Part shown: positions 41,165 to 50,296 of the stretch, piece after piece
Layout: every line of letters starts with the position of its first letter
Position numbering within the stretch: the stretch's first letter is position 1
From: GCA-003244245 sp050699595
GTDB lineage: Bacteria > Actinomycetota > Actinomycetes > Mycobacteriales > Pseudonocardiaceae
Reading direction: 5' to 3'
Length of the DNA stretch: 64,000 nucleotides
Assembly (NCBI GenBank): GCA_050699595.1
Contig: JBOHFI010000018.1
Coordinates: 1 to 64,000, forward strand
The notes under the pieces: generated by a model
The model's database searches: none
The model's input: the letters and a program-made list of their open reading frames with translations, nothing else
What the model was told of the DNA's origin: nothing
Translations under genes and position numbers: made by a program

Positions 41165-41931
41165 CCACGCCGATCACCAGGCAGGCCACGATCCAGCGTC
41201 TCCGCATCCAGAACTATCGTGTGTTGCGCGATGTGGAGTTCCGCGACCTCACACCACTAACTGTCCTTCTCGGCCCGAACGGCAGTGGCAAATCTACAGT
41301 ATTTGACGAGGAGAACGGCTCGCCCGTGGTCGTGGGGGAGTCGCTGCACTGGAGCATTTCGCCGGGCTCGGGGGCCCCGACAGACATCCTCAGCTTCCCA
41401 CGCGGTGCGGGCCGGTTGTACGACGAAACCAGAAAAATTTTCATCGACGAGAAACTCGACAGCCCAGATCTGTTGGCGGTGAGCACACTCGGCGGGCCGG
41501 CCCGCCACCTGAGGGTGGCCCACCTGCGCCGGTTCATCTCCCTGAGGTTCAAGGACGCGCCGTTCGATGAGCCTGTTCTGGCGAAATACGCCTCCGATGG
41601 AACGCTCAAGCTGCTGGCCTACCTCACAGTGCTGTATGATCCCGCGCCGCCCCCGATCGTGGCCATTGAGGAGCCGGAGAACTTCCTGCACCCGAGATTG
41701 CTCAATGTTCTGGCCGAAGAGGCGCGGCTGGCGGCAGGCCGCAGTCAGCTTCTCGGGAATCTGTGCATGGAGGGCTATTTCGAAGCCGGTGGTGGTCTCG
41801 CCGAGGTAGCGGCAGCTGCTGAGATCGCGCAGTACATGAATGTGGAGGTCAACCGTTCCCGAAGTCTCCTGGTGTTCCGGGACGGCGTACGACGACTCGT
41901 TGCTGGAGGCCGCGATGCCGAGGAGAGCTGA
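41161..41931 (+). pseudogene. eroded AAA ATPase (OLD/RecF-like) fused to a DUF4276-like tail, inside the pyr operon
   Basis: The 256-residue frame begins like AAA-type ATPases (RLRIQNYRVLRDVEF, Walker A GPNGSGKST), then jumps directly to the mid-part (DEENGSPVVVGESLHW), to DSPDLLAVSTLGG, to the ABC-like signature and Walker B (SDGTLKLLAYLTVLYD, IVAIEEPENFLHPRL), and to LCMEGYFEAGG, skipping the TTHSP region. The end (VNRSRSLLVFRDGVRRLV) resembles the C-terminus of DUF4276 partners. So a two-gene ATPase module appears reduced by several in-frame deletions. The reading frame is kept open from the carA overlap (ATGA) to the carB start, which preserves translation through the operon. Probably non-functional as an ATPase. 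Confidence 0.65.
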
Positions 41932-44900
41932 TATTCGGCATGTTCTGGTGATCGGGTCTGGGCCTATTGTTATCGGGCAGGGGTGTGAGTTCGATTATTC
42001 TGGGACGCAGGCTTGTCGGGTGTTGCGGGAGGAGGGGTTGCGGGTCAGCCTGGTGAACTCCAACCCGGCGACGATCATGACTGATCCGGAGTTCGCCGAT
42101 GCCACTTACATCGAGCCGATCACCCCGGAGTTCGTCGAGAAGGTGATCGCCGCCGAGCGGGATGCCGGGTTTCCGGTCACAGCCGTGCTGGCCACCCTGG
42201 GCGGCCAGACCGCGCTGAACGTCGCCGTCGCCCTGCACGAGCGCGGGGTGCTGCAGCGATACGGCGTCGAGTTGATCGGCGCCGACGTCGAGGCCATCCA
42301 GCGCGGCGAGGACCGGCTGAAGTTCAAGGACGTAGTGCGCGCGGTGGGGGCCGAAGTGCCGCGCAGCGCCGTGTGTGGGTCGTGGGAGCGGGTCCGCGAG
42401 GCCGTCGGCGAGCTCGGCCTGCCGGTGGTGATCCGGCCTTCGTACACCATGGGCGGGCTCGGCTCCGGCCTGGCGCACACCCAAGAAGAGCTCGCCCGGC
42501 TCGCCTCGGCCGGGTTGGCCGCGAGCCCGGTGCACCAGGTGCTCATCGAGGAGAGCGTGCTGGGTTGGAAGGAGTACGAGCTCGAGCTGATGCGTGACCA
42601 CCGGGACAACGTGGTGGTGGTGTGCTCGATCGAGAACATCGACCCGATGGGCGTGCACACCGGGGACTCGGTGACCGTCGCCCCGGCGATGACCCTCACC
42701 GACCGCGAGTACCAGCACATGCGCGACGTCGCCATCGCCGTGTTGCGCGAAGTCGGGGTGGACACCGGCGGTTGCAACATCCAGTTCGCGGTGCATCCCG
42801 CCGACGGCCGGTTGGTTGTGATCGAGATGAACCCTCGGGTGTCCCGGTCGAGCGCGCTGGCGTCCAAGGCCACCGGGTTCCCCATCGCCAAGATCGCCGC
42901 GAAGCTGGCGATCGGCTACACCCTTGACGAGATCACCAACGACATCACCGGCGAGACTCCGGCCAGCTTCGAGCCCACCCTGGACTACGTGGTGGTCAAG
43001 GTGCCCCGGTTCGCCTTCGAGAAGTTCCCCGGCGCGGATCCCACGCTCACCACCACGATGAAGTCGGTCGGCGAGGCGATGGCGCTGGGCCGCTCGTTCC
43101 CCGAGGCGCTGGGCAAGGCGCTGCGCTCGATGGAGACTCCCGACGCCGGGTTCTGGACCAGGCCCGATCCGCCGGGGACCACCGTGGCCTCGGCGCTGGC
43201 AGCGCTGGCGGTTCCCCATGACGGCCGGCTCTACGCCGCCGAACGGGCGCTGCGCCTGGGTGCGACGGTCGCGCAGGTCGCGCAGGTGTCGGGGATCGAC
43301 CCGTGGTTCATCGACCAGATCGCCGGCCTGGTCGAGCTGTACCGCGAGCTGCTCGCCGCGCCGGAACTGGACGAGCCGCTGCTGCGCCGCGCCAAGCGTA
43401 CCGGCGTCTCCGACCGGCAGCTCGCGGCCGTGCGCGGGCTCACCGAGCCCGAGGTCGCCGCGCTGCGGCACCGGTTGGGCGTGCGGCCGGTCTACAAGAC
43501 CGTGGACACCTGCGCCGCCGAGTTCGCCGCCCGCACCCCCTACCACTACTCCGCCCACGAGAGCGGCCCCGAGGCCGAGACCGAGGTCAGCGCCCAGCGG
43601 GAACGACCCAAGGTGATCATTCTGGGTTCTGGGCCGAACCGGATCGGCCAGGGCATCGAGTTCGACTACTCGTGTGTGCACGCCGCGATGGCGCTGCGCG
43701 ACGTCGGTTACGAGACCGTGATGATCAACTGTAATCCGGAGACGGTGTCCACTGACTACGACACCGCCGACCGGCTCTACTTCGAGCCGCTGACCTTCGA
43801 AGACGTCATGGAGGTGGTGCACGCCGAACGGGGCTCGGGCACTGTGGCGGGTGTGATCGTGCAGCTGGGCGGGCAGACCCCGCTGGGGCTGGCGCAGCGG
43901 CTCGCCGACGCGGGCGTCCCGGTGGTCGGCACGTCTCCAGCTGCTATTCATCTCGCCGAGGATCGCGGTTGCTTCGGGGCGGTGCTGAAGCGCGCCGGGT
44001 TGCCCGCCCCGGCCTATGGCACCGCCACCTCGTTCGCGGAGGCCCGCAAGATCGCCGACGAGATCGGCTACCCGGTGCTGGTCCGTCCCTCCTACGTGCT
44101 CGGCGGGCGTGGCATGGAGATCGTCTACGACGAGCGGACCCTGGCCGGCTACATCGAGCGGGCCACCGAGGTCACTCCCGACCACCCGGTACTGGTGGAC
44201 CGGTTCCTCGACGACGCCATCGAGATCGACGTCGACGCGCTGTGCGACGGCAGCGAGGTCTACCTCGGCGGGATCATGGAGCACATCGAGGAGGCCGGGG
44301 TGCATTCCGGGGACTCCGCCTGCGTGCTACCGCCGATTACGCTGGGGGAGTCCGACCTGGCCGCGGTGCGCGCCTCGACCGAGGCGATCGCCCGCGAGAT
44401 CGGCGTGTGTGGCCTGCTCAACGTGCAGTACGCGCTCAAGGACGACGTACTCTACGTGCTGGAGGCCAACCCGAGGGCCAGTCGCACGGTGCCGTTCGTC
44501 TCCAAGGCCACCGCGGTGCCACTGGCCAAAGCCGCCGCACGGATCATGCTCGGCGCCGGTATCGCGCAACTGCGGGCGGAGGGCCTGTTACTCCCGCACG
44601 GCGACGGTGGTGATCCGCCGGCCGACGCGCCGGTGGCCGTCAAGGAGGCCGTGCTGCCCTTCCACCGGTTTCGCACCCCGGAGGGTCGGGGGGTGGACTC
44701 GCTGCTGGGGCCGGAGATGAAGTCCACCGGCGAGGTGATGGGCATCGACGCCGCGTTCGGCCGGGCCTTCGCCAAGTCCCAGGCCGCAGCGTACGGATCG
44801 CTGCCGACGTCGGGACGGGTGTTCGTGTCGGTGGCCAACCGGGACAAGCGGGCCATGGTGTTCCCGGCCAAACGGCTGGCCGATCTCGGCTTCGAGGTGC

Positions 44901-46162
44901 TCGCCACCCGGGGAACCGCCAACACGCTGCGCCGCAACGGCATTGCCTGCACCGTGGTGCGCAAGCATTTCGAAGGCCCGGACAACATCGTCGACCTGAT
45001 CAACTCGGGGGGAGTCGATATGATCATCAACACCCCCCACGGCAATCCGGGCCCCCGGGTGGACGGCTACGAGATCCGCACCGCCGCCGTGTCCCGCTCC
45101 ATCCCCTGCATCACCACCATCCAAGGCGCCGCCGCCGCAGTCCAAGGAATCGAAGCCCAAATCCGCAACGACATCACCGTCCGCTCCCTCCAGTCCCTCC
45201 ACACCCCCACCCCCCGCATTCAGCGGGCTGAGCGGGGTTATCCCGTGCCCGATAACCCCGCTCAGCCCGCTGAATGCGGGGGGTTCGGGGTGAGGTTGCG
45301 GGCGGCCGTGGAGAAGCGGGGGGTGTTGTGTGTGGGGATTGATGCGCATCCTTCGGTGTTGCGGGAGTGGGGAGTCACCGATGACGTGAGTGGGCTTGAG
45401 CGGTTTGCTTTGGGGGTTCTGGAGGCGTTGGCGGGGGAGGTGGCGCTGGTCAAGCCGCAGTCGGCGTTCTTCGAGCGGTTCGGGTCGCGGGGGGTCGCGG
45501 TGCTGGAGCGGGTGGTGGTGGCGGCCCGGGATGCCGGTGCACTGGTGGTGCTCGACGTCAAGCGGGGGGACATCGGCTCCACCATGGCCGGGTACGCCGC
45601 GGCCTATCTGAGCGACGGGGCGCCGCTGGCCGCCGACGCGATCACCGTGTCGCCCTATCTCGGGGTCGGCGCGCTGGATCCGGCGTTCGAGCTGGCCGGC
45701 CGGACCGGGCGGGGGGTGTTCGTGGTGGCGCGCAGCTCCAACCCCGAGGGCGTCGAGGTGCAGGCCGCGCTGACCGGTACCGGGAGCACGGTCGCGCAGT
45801 CCGTGGTCGACGCCGTCGCCGCCCGCAACGCCGGCCGCCGTCCCGTCGGTGACCTCGGCGTGGTGGTGGGGGCCACCACACCGGCGGGTGCGCTGCGGTT
45901 GGAGGCCCTCAACGGCCCGATCCTGGTCCCCGGGATAGGGGCGCAAGGCGCTCGCCTAGCCGAGTTGCCCCAGGTCTTCGGCGCGGCGGCCCGTGACGTC
46001 GTGGTGACCACCTCACGGGACCTGTTGCGGCACGGGCCGCACCCAGCGGCGCTGCGACATGCCGCCCGGCGAACCGCCGACGAGGCAGCGGCGCTGTTTC
46101 TTTCTCTGTCCAGGCAGGTTCATCCCCTGTCGGGGCAGGTCGAAGGGGGCACCCCGGGTTGA
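41915..46162 (+). CDS. carB-pyrF: carbamoyl-phosphate synthase large subunit fused to orotidine-5'-phosphate decarboxylase
   Basis: The frame encodes about 1415 residues. Residues 1-1100 are CarB: PRRADIRHVLVIGSGPIVIGQ, two ATP-grasp halves (second starting VIILGSGPNRIGQGIEFDYS) and the MGS-like allosteric domain ending ITTIQGAAAAVQGIEAQIR. From about residue 1125, PyrF follows: FGVRLRAAVEKRGVLCVGID, the catalytic VVLDVKRGDIGSTM, and a normal C-terminus. They are joined by about 25 residues encoded by a perfect palindrome; no stop codon separates them. ATG at 41915 with CTGGAGG upstream is the carB start. An internal GTG at 45245 might still start PyrF separately. Relatives have two genes. 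Confidence 0.92.
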   Translation: MPRRADIRHVLVIGSGPIVIGQGCEFDYSGTQACRVLREEGLRVSLVNSNPATIMTDPEFADATYIEPITPEFVEKVIAAERDAGFPVTAVLATLGGQTALNVAVALHERGVLQRYGVELIGADVEAIQRGEDRLKFKDVVRAVGAEVPRSAVCGSWERVREAVGELGLPVVIRPSYTMGGLGSGLAHTQEELARLASAGLAASPVHQVLIEESVLGWKEYELELMRDHRDNVVVVCSIENIDPMGVHTGDSVTVAPAMTLTDREYQHMRDVAIAVLREVGVDTGGCNIQFAVHPADGRLVVIEMNPRVSRSSALASKATGFPIAKIAAKLAIGYTLDEITNDITGETPASFEPTLDYVVVKVPRFAFEKFPGADPTLTTTMKSVGEAMALGRSFPEALGKALRSMETPDAGFWTRPDPPGTTVASALAALAVPHDGRLYAAERALRLGATVAQVAQVSGIDPWFIDQIAGLVELYRELLAAPELDEPLLRRAKRTGVSDRQLAAVRGLTEPEVAALRHRLGVRPVYKTVDTCAAEFAARTPYHYSAHESGPEAETEVSAQRERPKVIILGSGPNRIGQGIEFDYSCVHAAMALRDVGYETVMINCNPETVSTDYDTADRLYFEPLTFEDVMEVVHAERGSGTVAGVIVQLGGQTPLGLAQRLADAGVPVVGTSPAAIHLAEDRGCFGAVLKRAGLPAPAYGTATSFAEARKIADEIGYPVLVRPSYVLGGRGMEIVYDERTLAGYIERATEVTPDHPVLVDRFLDDAIEIDVDALCDGSEVYLGGIMEHIEEAGVHSGDSACVLPPITLGESDLAAVRASTEAIAREIGVCGLLNVQYALKDDVLYVLEANPRASRTVPFVSKATAVPLAKAAARIMLGAGIAQLRAEGLLLPHGDGGDPPADAPVAVKEAVLPFHRFRTPEGRGVDSLLGPEMKSTGEVMGIDAAFGRAFAKSQAAAYGSLPTSGRVFVSVANRDKRAMVFPAKRLADLGFEVLATRGTANTLRRNGIACTVVRKHFEGPDNIVDLINSGGVDMIINTPHGNPGPRVDGYEIRTAAVSRSIPCITTIQGAAAAVQGIEAQIRNDITVRSLQSLHTPTPRIQRAERGYPVPDNPAQPAECGGFGVRLRAAVEKRGVLCVGIDAHPSVLREWGVTDDVSGLERFALGVLEALAGEVALVKPQSAFFERFGSRGVAVLERVVVAARDAGALVVLDVKRGDIGSTMAGYAAAYLSDGAPLAADAITVSPYLGVGALDPAFELAGRTGRGVFVVARSSNPEGVEVQAALTGTGSTVAQSVVDAVAARNAGRRPVGDLGVVVGATTPAGALRLEALNGPILVPGIGAQGARLAELPQVFGAAARDVVVTTSRDLLRHGPHPAALRHAARRTADEAAALFLSLSRQVHPLSGQVEGGTPG
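45210..45283. repeat. perfect 33-bp inverted repeat joining carB and pyrF
   Basis: Arms 45210-45242 and 45251-45283 are exactly complementary, with an eight-base loop (CCGTGCCC). The core, GCATTCAGCGGGCTGAGC, is the same family as the element at 16294-16352. All 74 bases are translated in frame. In mRNA it would be a very stable hairpin in the middle of the gene. Confidence 0.95.
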
Positions 46163-46239
46163 GCGGTGGGCCGCCCGGGGGATACGGTCGCCGCACAATC
46201 ATGAACATCCCTCAGCACTAGCAATCGACGGAGGAGACC

Positions 46240-46557
46240 GTGGCCCTTCCCGAGCTGACCGAGGAGCAGCGGGCCGCTGCATTGGAGAAGGCGGCCGCCG
46301 CCCGACGTGCCAGGGCCGAGCTCAAGGAGCGCCTCAAGCGCGGTGGGACCAACCTCAAGGAGGTCCTGGCCAAGTCCGACAATGATGACATCCTGGGCAA
46401 GATGAAGGTCTCGGCTTTGCTCGAGGCTTTGCCCGGTGTGGGCAAGGTTCGCGCCCAGCAGATCATGGAGCGGCTGGAGATCGCTACGAGCCGGCGCTTG
46501 CGCGGGCTCGGCGAGCGCCAGCGCAAAGCGTTGCTCAGCGAGTTCGGCCCAGAGTGA
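46240..46557 (+). CDS. mihF: mycobacterial-type integration host factor
   Basis: The 105-residue nucleoid protein has the family helix-two-turn-helix GVGKVRAQQIMERLEIATSRRLRG and a basic N-terminal half. It is unrelated to E. coli IHF and is essential in mycobacteria. GTG start with GGAGGAG ribosome binding site. Conserved position between pyrF and gmk. Confidence 0.95.
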   Translation: MALPELTEEQRAAALEKAAAARRARAELKERLKRGGTNLKEVLAKSDNDDILGKMKVSALLEALPGVGKVRAQQIMERLEIATSRRLRGLGERQRKALLSEFGPE

Positions 46558-46613
46558 CCATTGTGCAGTGATCATCCCAAAGTAATCGTTTTCGCCAGGG
46601 GGATCAGCTCAGA

Positions 46614-47228
46614 GTGACGATGTGTGAGCCGGGGTCGAGCGGGTCCTTCGGGCCCCGGCTCACCGTCGTCTCCGGGCCCTCCGGGGTCGGTAAATCCAGC
46701 GTGGTGGCCGAGGTGCTGCGGCGATGTTCGCGGTTGTTTCTCAGTGTCTCGGTGACCACGCGATCGCCTCGTGGCGGGGAACGGCCCGACGAGCATTACC
46801 ACCACGTGGATCGCGCCACCTTCGCACGCATGATCGAGCGCGGTGAGTTTCTCGAGTACGCCGAGTACGCCGGCAACTTCTACGGCACTCCCGCCGCGCC
46901 GGTACGCCAGGCGCTGGCCGCCGGCCGGTCCACACTGCTGGAGATCGAGGTGCACGGCGCCCGGCAGGTCCGGGCCGCGATGCCCGACGCTCTGCTGGTG
47001 ATGCTGGTCCCGCCCTCCTGGGAGGTTCTGCACCGGCGGCTGTCCCACCGCGGCACGGAGGATCCCGAGGCGCGAGAGCGCCGGTTGCAGGTGGCGAAAG
47101 ACGAGCTGGACGCCGTCGGGGAATTCGACGCGACAGTCGTCAACGATGACGTGCAACGGGCCGCGCAGGAGTTGATATCGTTGATGGTCGGCATGGGTCG
47201 GCGGGCATCGCCGCCCCGACTCTCGTGA
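46614..47228 (+). CDS. gmk: guanylate kinase
   Basis: The 204-residue P-loop enzyme has Walker A SGPSGVGKSS, the GMP-binding block SVTTRSPRGGERPDEHYHHV, and the EYAGNFYGTP segment. It phosphorylates GMP to GDP. GTG at 46614 follows an AGGGGGAT ribosome binding site by nine bases; an ATG two codons later is less well placed. Confidence 0.95.
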   Translation: MTMCEPGSSGSFGPRLTVVSGPSGVGKSSVVAEVLRRCSRLFLSVSVTTRSPRGGERPDEHYHHVDRATFARMIERGEFLEYAEYAGNFYGTPAAPVRQALAAGRSTLLEIEVHGARQVRAAMPDALLVMLVPPSWEVLHRRLSHRGTEDPEARERRLQVAKDELDAVGEFDATVVNDDVQRAAQELISLMVGMGRRASPPRLS

Positions 47229-47254
47229 TGTATGACGCATCTGGAGACAGTTGA

Positions 47255-47548
47255 GTGAGTATCCCCACCGAACTGAGCACGCTGAGCACGTCCTCGGTTG
47301 CCACTGCCCCTGAGGGCATCACCAACCCACCGATCGACGACCTGCTGAGCAAGGTCAGCTCGAAGTACGCCCTGGTCATCTTCGGGGCCAAGCGGGCGCG
47401 TCAGATCAACGACTACTACGCGCAGCTCGGTGAGGGCCTGCTGGAGTACGTCGGGCCGCTGGTCGAGCCCGGGCCGAGAGAGAAGCCGCTGTCGATCGCG
47501 TTGCGCGAGATCCACGCCGGACTACTCGAGCACACCGAGGGCCAGTGA
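47255..47548 (+). CDS. rpoZ: RNA polymerase omega subunit
   Basis: The 97-residue protein has the omega core PPIDDLLSKVSSKYALVIFGAKRARQIN (in part) and the actinobacterial C-terminal tail. It stabilises beta-prime during polymerase assembly. The GTG start and conserved gmk-rpoZ-coaBC order support the call; it overlaps coaBC by four bases. Confidence 0.95.
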   Translation: MSIPTELSTLSTSSVATAPEGITNPPIDDLLSKVSSKYALVIFGAKRARQINDYYAQLGEGLLEYVGPLVEPGPREKPLSIALREIHAGLLEHTEGQ

Positions 47549-48789
47549 CCCGAGCCGGGCCCGTCCGGCAGGACCCACCCCGGCGGATCGTGCTCGGCAT
47601 CGGGGGCGGCATCGCCGCCTACAAGGTCTGCGAAGTGCTGCGCCGCCTCGTCGAGGCTGGCCATCAGGTCCGAGTCGTCCCCACCGAGGCCGCCCTGCGG
47701 TTCGTCGGCGCCCCGACGTGGGAGGCGTTGTCCGGGCTGCCCGTGCACCATGACCTGTTCGTCGACGTCCCCGAGGTGCCGCACGTGCGGCTGGGGCAGA
47801 CCGCGGACCTGGTCCTGGTCGCCCCGGCCACCGCGGACCTGCTGGCGCGCGCCGCCCACGGCCGGGCTGACGATCTGCTCTGCGCCACCCTGCTCACCGC
47901 CCGGTGCCCGGTTCTGTTGGTCCCCGCGATGCATACCGAGATGTGGGAGCACCCCGCCACGGTGCACAACGTCGCCGTGCTGCGCGGCCGGGGAACCCTC
48001 GTGGCCCGGCCCGCGTCCGGGCGGCTGACCGGTGCCGACTCCGGCGCCGGCCGGCTGCCGGAGCCCGCCGAGATCGTCGAGCTGGCCACGCTGCTGTTGC
48101 GCCGCGCCGATGCCCTGCCGCCCGACCTCACCGACCGACACGTGGTGATCTCCGCGGGTGGCACGCGCGAGCCGCTGGACCCGGTGCGTTATCTGGGCAA
48201 CCGGTCCTCCGGCCGGCAGGGCTACGCGCTGGCCCGGGTGGCCGCACAGCGCGGTGCCCGGGTGACGCTGGTGGCGGCGCACACCCCTGGCCTGACCGAT
48301 CCGGCCGGAGTCGAGGTGGTCCGGGTGGGCACCGCGGGTCAGCTCCAGGAGGCGGTGCTCACGGCGGCGCCGCGGGCCGACGTGGTGGTGATGGCCGCCG
48401 CGGTGGCCGACTTCCGGCCGGCCGACCCGCAACCCATCAAGATCAAAAAAGTCGGGTCGGACCCGGATCCGGTGTCGCTGGTGCTCAACCCGGATATCCT
48501 GGCCGAGCTGGTCCGGCGCCGCCCGCAGGGGCAGGTGGTGGTCGGCTTCGCGGCCGAGACCGGTGACGCCACGGGCGACGTGCTCACCCACGGCCGGGCC
48601 AAGCTCGCCCGCAAGGGCGCTGACCTGCTGGTGGTCAACGCTGTGGGGGAGGGCGGCGCGTTCGAGGTGGAGCACAACACCGGCTGGCTGCTCGGCGACG
48701 ACGGCGTGGAGACCGAACTGCCCGAGGGCCCCAAAAGCCTGCTCGCCTCCTACGTCTGGGACGCCGTCACCGCCCGACTCACCCGGTGA
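47545..48789 (+). CDS. coaBC: bifunctional phosphopantothenoylcysteine decarboxylase/synthase
   Basis: The 414-residue fused enzyme has a CoaC flavoprotein domain (GIGGGIAAYKVCEVLRRL, PVHHDLFVDV with catalytic His, VPAMHTEMW) and a CoaB domain (SAGGTREPLDPVRYLGNRSSG, AAAVADFRP, KIKK, GFAAETG). It catalyses two central steps of coenzyme A synthesis. In relatives metK and then priA follow; here the next genes run on the opposite strand and priA is 15 kb away. Confidence 0.95.
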   Translation: MTRAGPVRQDPPRRIVLGIGGGIAAYKVCEVLRRLVEAGHQVRVVPTEAALRFVGAPTWEALSGLPVHHDLFVDVPEVPHVRLGQTADLVLVAPATADLLARAAHGRADDLLCATLLTARCPVLLVPAMHTEMWEHPATVHNVAVLRGRGTLVARPASGRLTGADSGAGRLPEPAEIVELATLLLRRADALPPDLTDRHVVISAGGTREPLDPVRYLGNRSSGRQGYALARVAAQRGARVTLVAAHTPGLTDPAGVEVVRVGTAGQLQEAVLTAAPRADVVVMAAAVADFRPADPQPIKIKKVGSDPDPVSLVLNPDILAELVRRRPQGQVVVGFAAETGDATGDVLTHGRAKLARKGADLLVVNAVGEGGAFEVEHNTGWLLGDDGVETELPEGPKSLLASYVWDAVTARLTR

Positions 48790-49630
48790 GGTGGGCGGCG
48801 GCCTGCACGGTGTGCGCCAGCAGCAGGGCGGTGGTCACCGGGCCGACCCCACCGGGCACCGGAGTCAGCGCCCCGGCACGGGTGGCGACCGCTGCGGCGT
48901 CGATGTCGCCGACCAGGCCGCCGTCCGCGGTGGGGTTGGTGCCGACGTCGATCGCGATCGCGCCGGGCAGCAGGTACTCGCCCGTGATCATTTTCGGTTT
49001 GCCGACGGCGGCGACCAGCACGTCGGCCCGGCTGGTGACCGCCGCGAGGTGACGGGTGCGGGAGTGACAGATCGTCACCGTGGCGTTGCGGCCCAGCAGC
49101 AGGTGCGTGGTCGGCTTGCCGACCACGTTCGACCGGCCCACCACGGCGACATGCCGGCCCTCCAGGCCGATGTCGTGGTGATCGAGGATGGCCACCACGG
49201 CCTCGGCGGTGGCCGGAGCGTACCCCGGCAGCCCGCAGACCAGGCGTCCGAGACTCAGGGGGTTGGCGCCGTCGACGTCCTTGGCGGGGTCGATCTCGCT
49301 CGCGAGGTCCTCGAGTGCGGTGCCTGGCGGGAGCGGGGTCTGCAGGATGATGCCGTGCACTGTCTCCTGGTCGCTGAGCTTGCCCAGCGCCGTGCGGATG
49401 GTCTCGGCGTCGGCATCGGCGCCGAGGTCGATCACCTCGCAGGTGATGCCGACCTTGTCGGCCGCTCGGGACAGGGAGCTGACGTACCAGGCGCTGGAGG
49501 GGTCGTCGGTGGCGGTCACGACCGCCAACCGGGGCGTGGTACCCGCGGCCCGCAGCGCTGCGGCCTGCTCGCTCACCTGGCCGCGGATCGTGGCGCTGAG
49601 TTCCTTGCCGGACAGCACCCGGGTGCTCAT
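48779..49630 (-). CDS. folD: FolD-like methylene-THF dehydrogenase lacking the cyclohydrolase lysine
   Basis: The 283-residue protein has the FolD fold: PSSAWYVSSLSR, DPAKDVDG, VVGRSNVVGKPT with the NADP loop, and the end PVPGGVGPVTTALL. The catalytic Lys of the YVxxK motif (Lys54 in E. coli) is Leu53 here, and neighbouring positions are also changed (LQTPLP for VQLPLP, DGANP for DGFHP). That lysine is needed for cyclohydrolase and helps the dehydrogenase. The next upstream gene is an FchA-like cyclohydrolase overlapping by four bases, which would supply the lost step. Function as a dehydrogenase alone is inference. Confidence 0.85.
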   Translation of the reverse strand: MSTRVLSGKELSATIRGQVSEQAAALRAAGTTPRLAVVTATDDPSSAWYVSSLSRAADKVGITCEVIDLGADADAETIRTALGKLSDQETVHGIILQTPLPPGTALEDLASEIDPAKDVDGANPLSLGRLVCGLPGYAPATAEAVVAILDHHDIGLEGRHVAVVGRSNVVGKPTTHLLLGRNATVTICHSRTRHLAAVTSRADVLVAAVGKPKMITGEYLLPGAIAIDVGTNPTADGGLVGDIDAAAVATRAGALTPVPGGVGPVTTALLLAHTVQAAAHLTG

Positions 49631-50247
49631 CGGCTGATCGCCTCCCGCACGGCTGCGGTGACTTTCGCCGCTCGCGTCACCAGCTCGTCCACCCCGGTCA
49701 GCACATCAAGGAACTCCACGCGGGTACCCTCCTCGGTGAGGCCGGCCAGGTTGATCTCCACGTTCAGCCGGGCGCAGGTGGCCGCCGCGCCGGCCAGCTC
49801 AGCGGCTACCGCCACATCGGTGATGACGTTCCTGTTGCCGACCGGCAACAAGGTCTCGGCGAGCTCGACCAGGCGGGCCGCCGTCGTGATGGTCGCCGTC
49901 GGCGGTTGCGCCGCTCCGTGCAGCGCCCGCTGGATCGCCGCCGTCCGTACTGCCTTCTCCTCCGGGGTGGCCTTCGGCAGCTGGTAGGCCGCCGAGACGA
50001 CCGCGAACGCGGCGGCGTCGTCGCGCGCCAGCTGTAGTGCGTGATCCCGCGCCGCCTCGGACTCGGCCAGCACGGCGCGGACTGTCTCGGCGTGCTCGGC
50101 GTATTTCTCCCCGGTGCTGTAGCGCGCCACCATCGACAGCAGCGCCGCCGCCTGCGCGGCGGACAACGCCGCCGCCGCCCCGCCGCCCGGAGCCGGCACC
50201 CGTGCGGCCAGCTGATCCAGAAAATCGCCGATCGTGTCATCTCTCAT
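49627..50247 (-). CDS. fchA: FchA-like methenyl-THF cyclohydrolase (FTCD_C family)
   Basis: The 206-residue helical protein has the FTCD_C/cyclodeaminase motifs FLDQLAARVPAPGGGAAAAL and YSTGEKYAEH. FchA of methylotrophs and related proteins hydrolyse methenyl-THF. It is translationally coupled to a FolD homologue that has lost its cyclohydrolase lysine, so the two together would replace one bifunctional FolD. Formiminotransferase activity is not encoded. Confidence 0.85.
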   Translation of the reverse strand: MRDDTIGDFLDQLAARVPAPGGGAAAALSAAQAAALLSMVARYSTGEKYAEHAETVRAVLAESEAARDHALQLARDDAAAFAVVSAAYQLPKATPEEKAVRTAAIQRALHGAAQPPTATITTAARLVELAETLLPVGNRNVITDVAVAAELAGAAATCARLNVEINLAGLTEEGTRVEFLDVLTGVDELVTRAAKVTAAVREAISR

Positions 50248-50296
50248 GCAGCGCTCGTCCCCATCTTTCGTGTCCGGTCCCTCAACGGTCGCTCGG

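Noticed and set aside
41849..44305. 818-codon frame antisense to carB
   Set aside because: Mirror frame of carB; His/Val/Gly-rich and without domains.
45210..45283. CRISPR-like or attachment-site reading of the palindrome
   Set aside because: A single perfect hairpin without regularly spaced copies or neighbouring cas or integrase genes.
47905..47960. altered PAMN motif (PAMH) in CoaC as evidence of inactivity
   Set aside because: As far as I recall, actinobacterial CoaBC proteins commonly carry His here, so it is not unusual.
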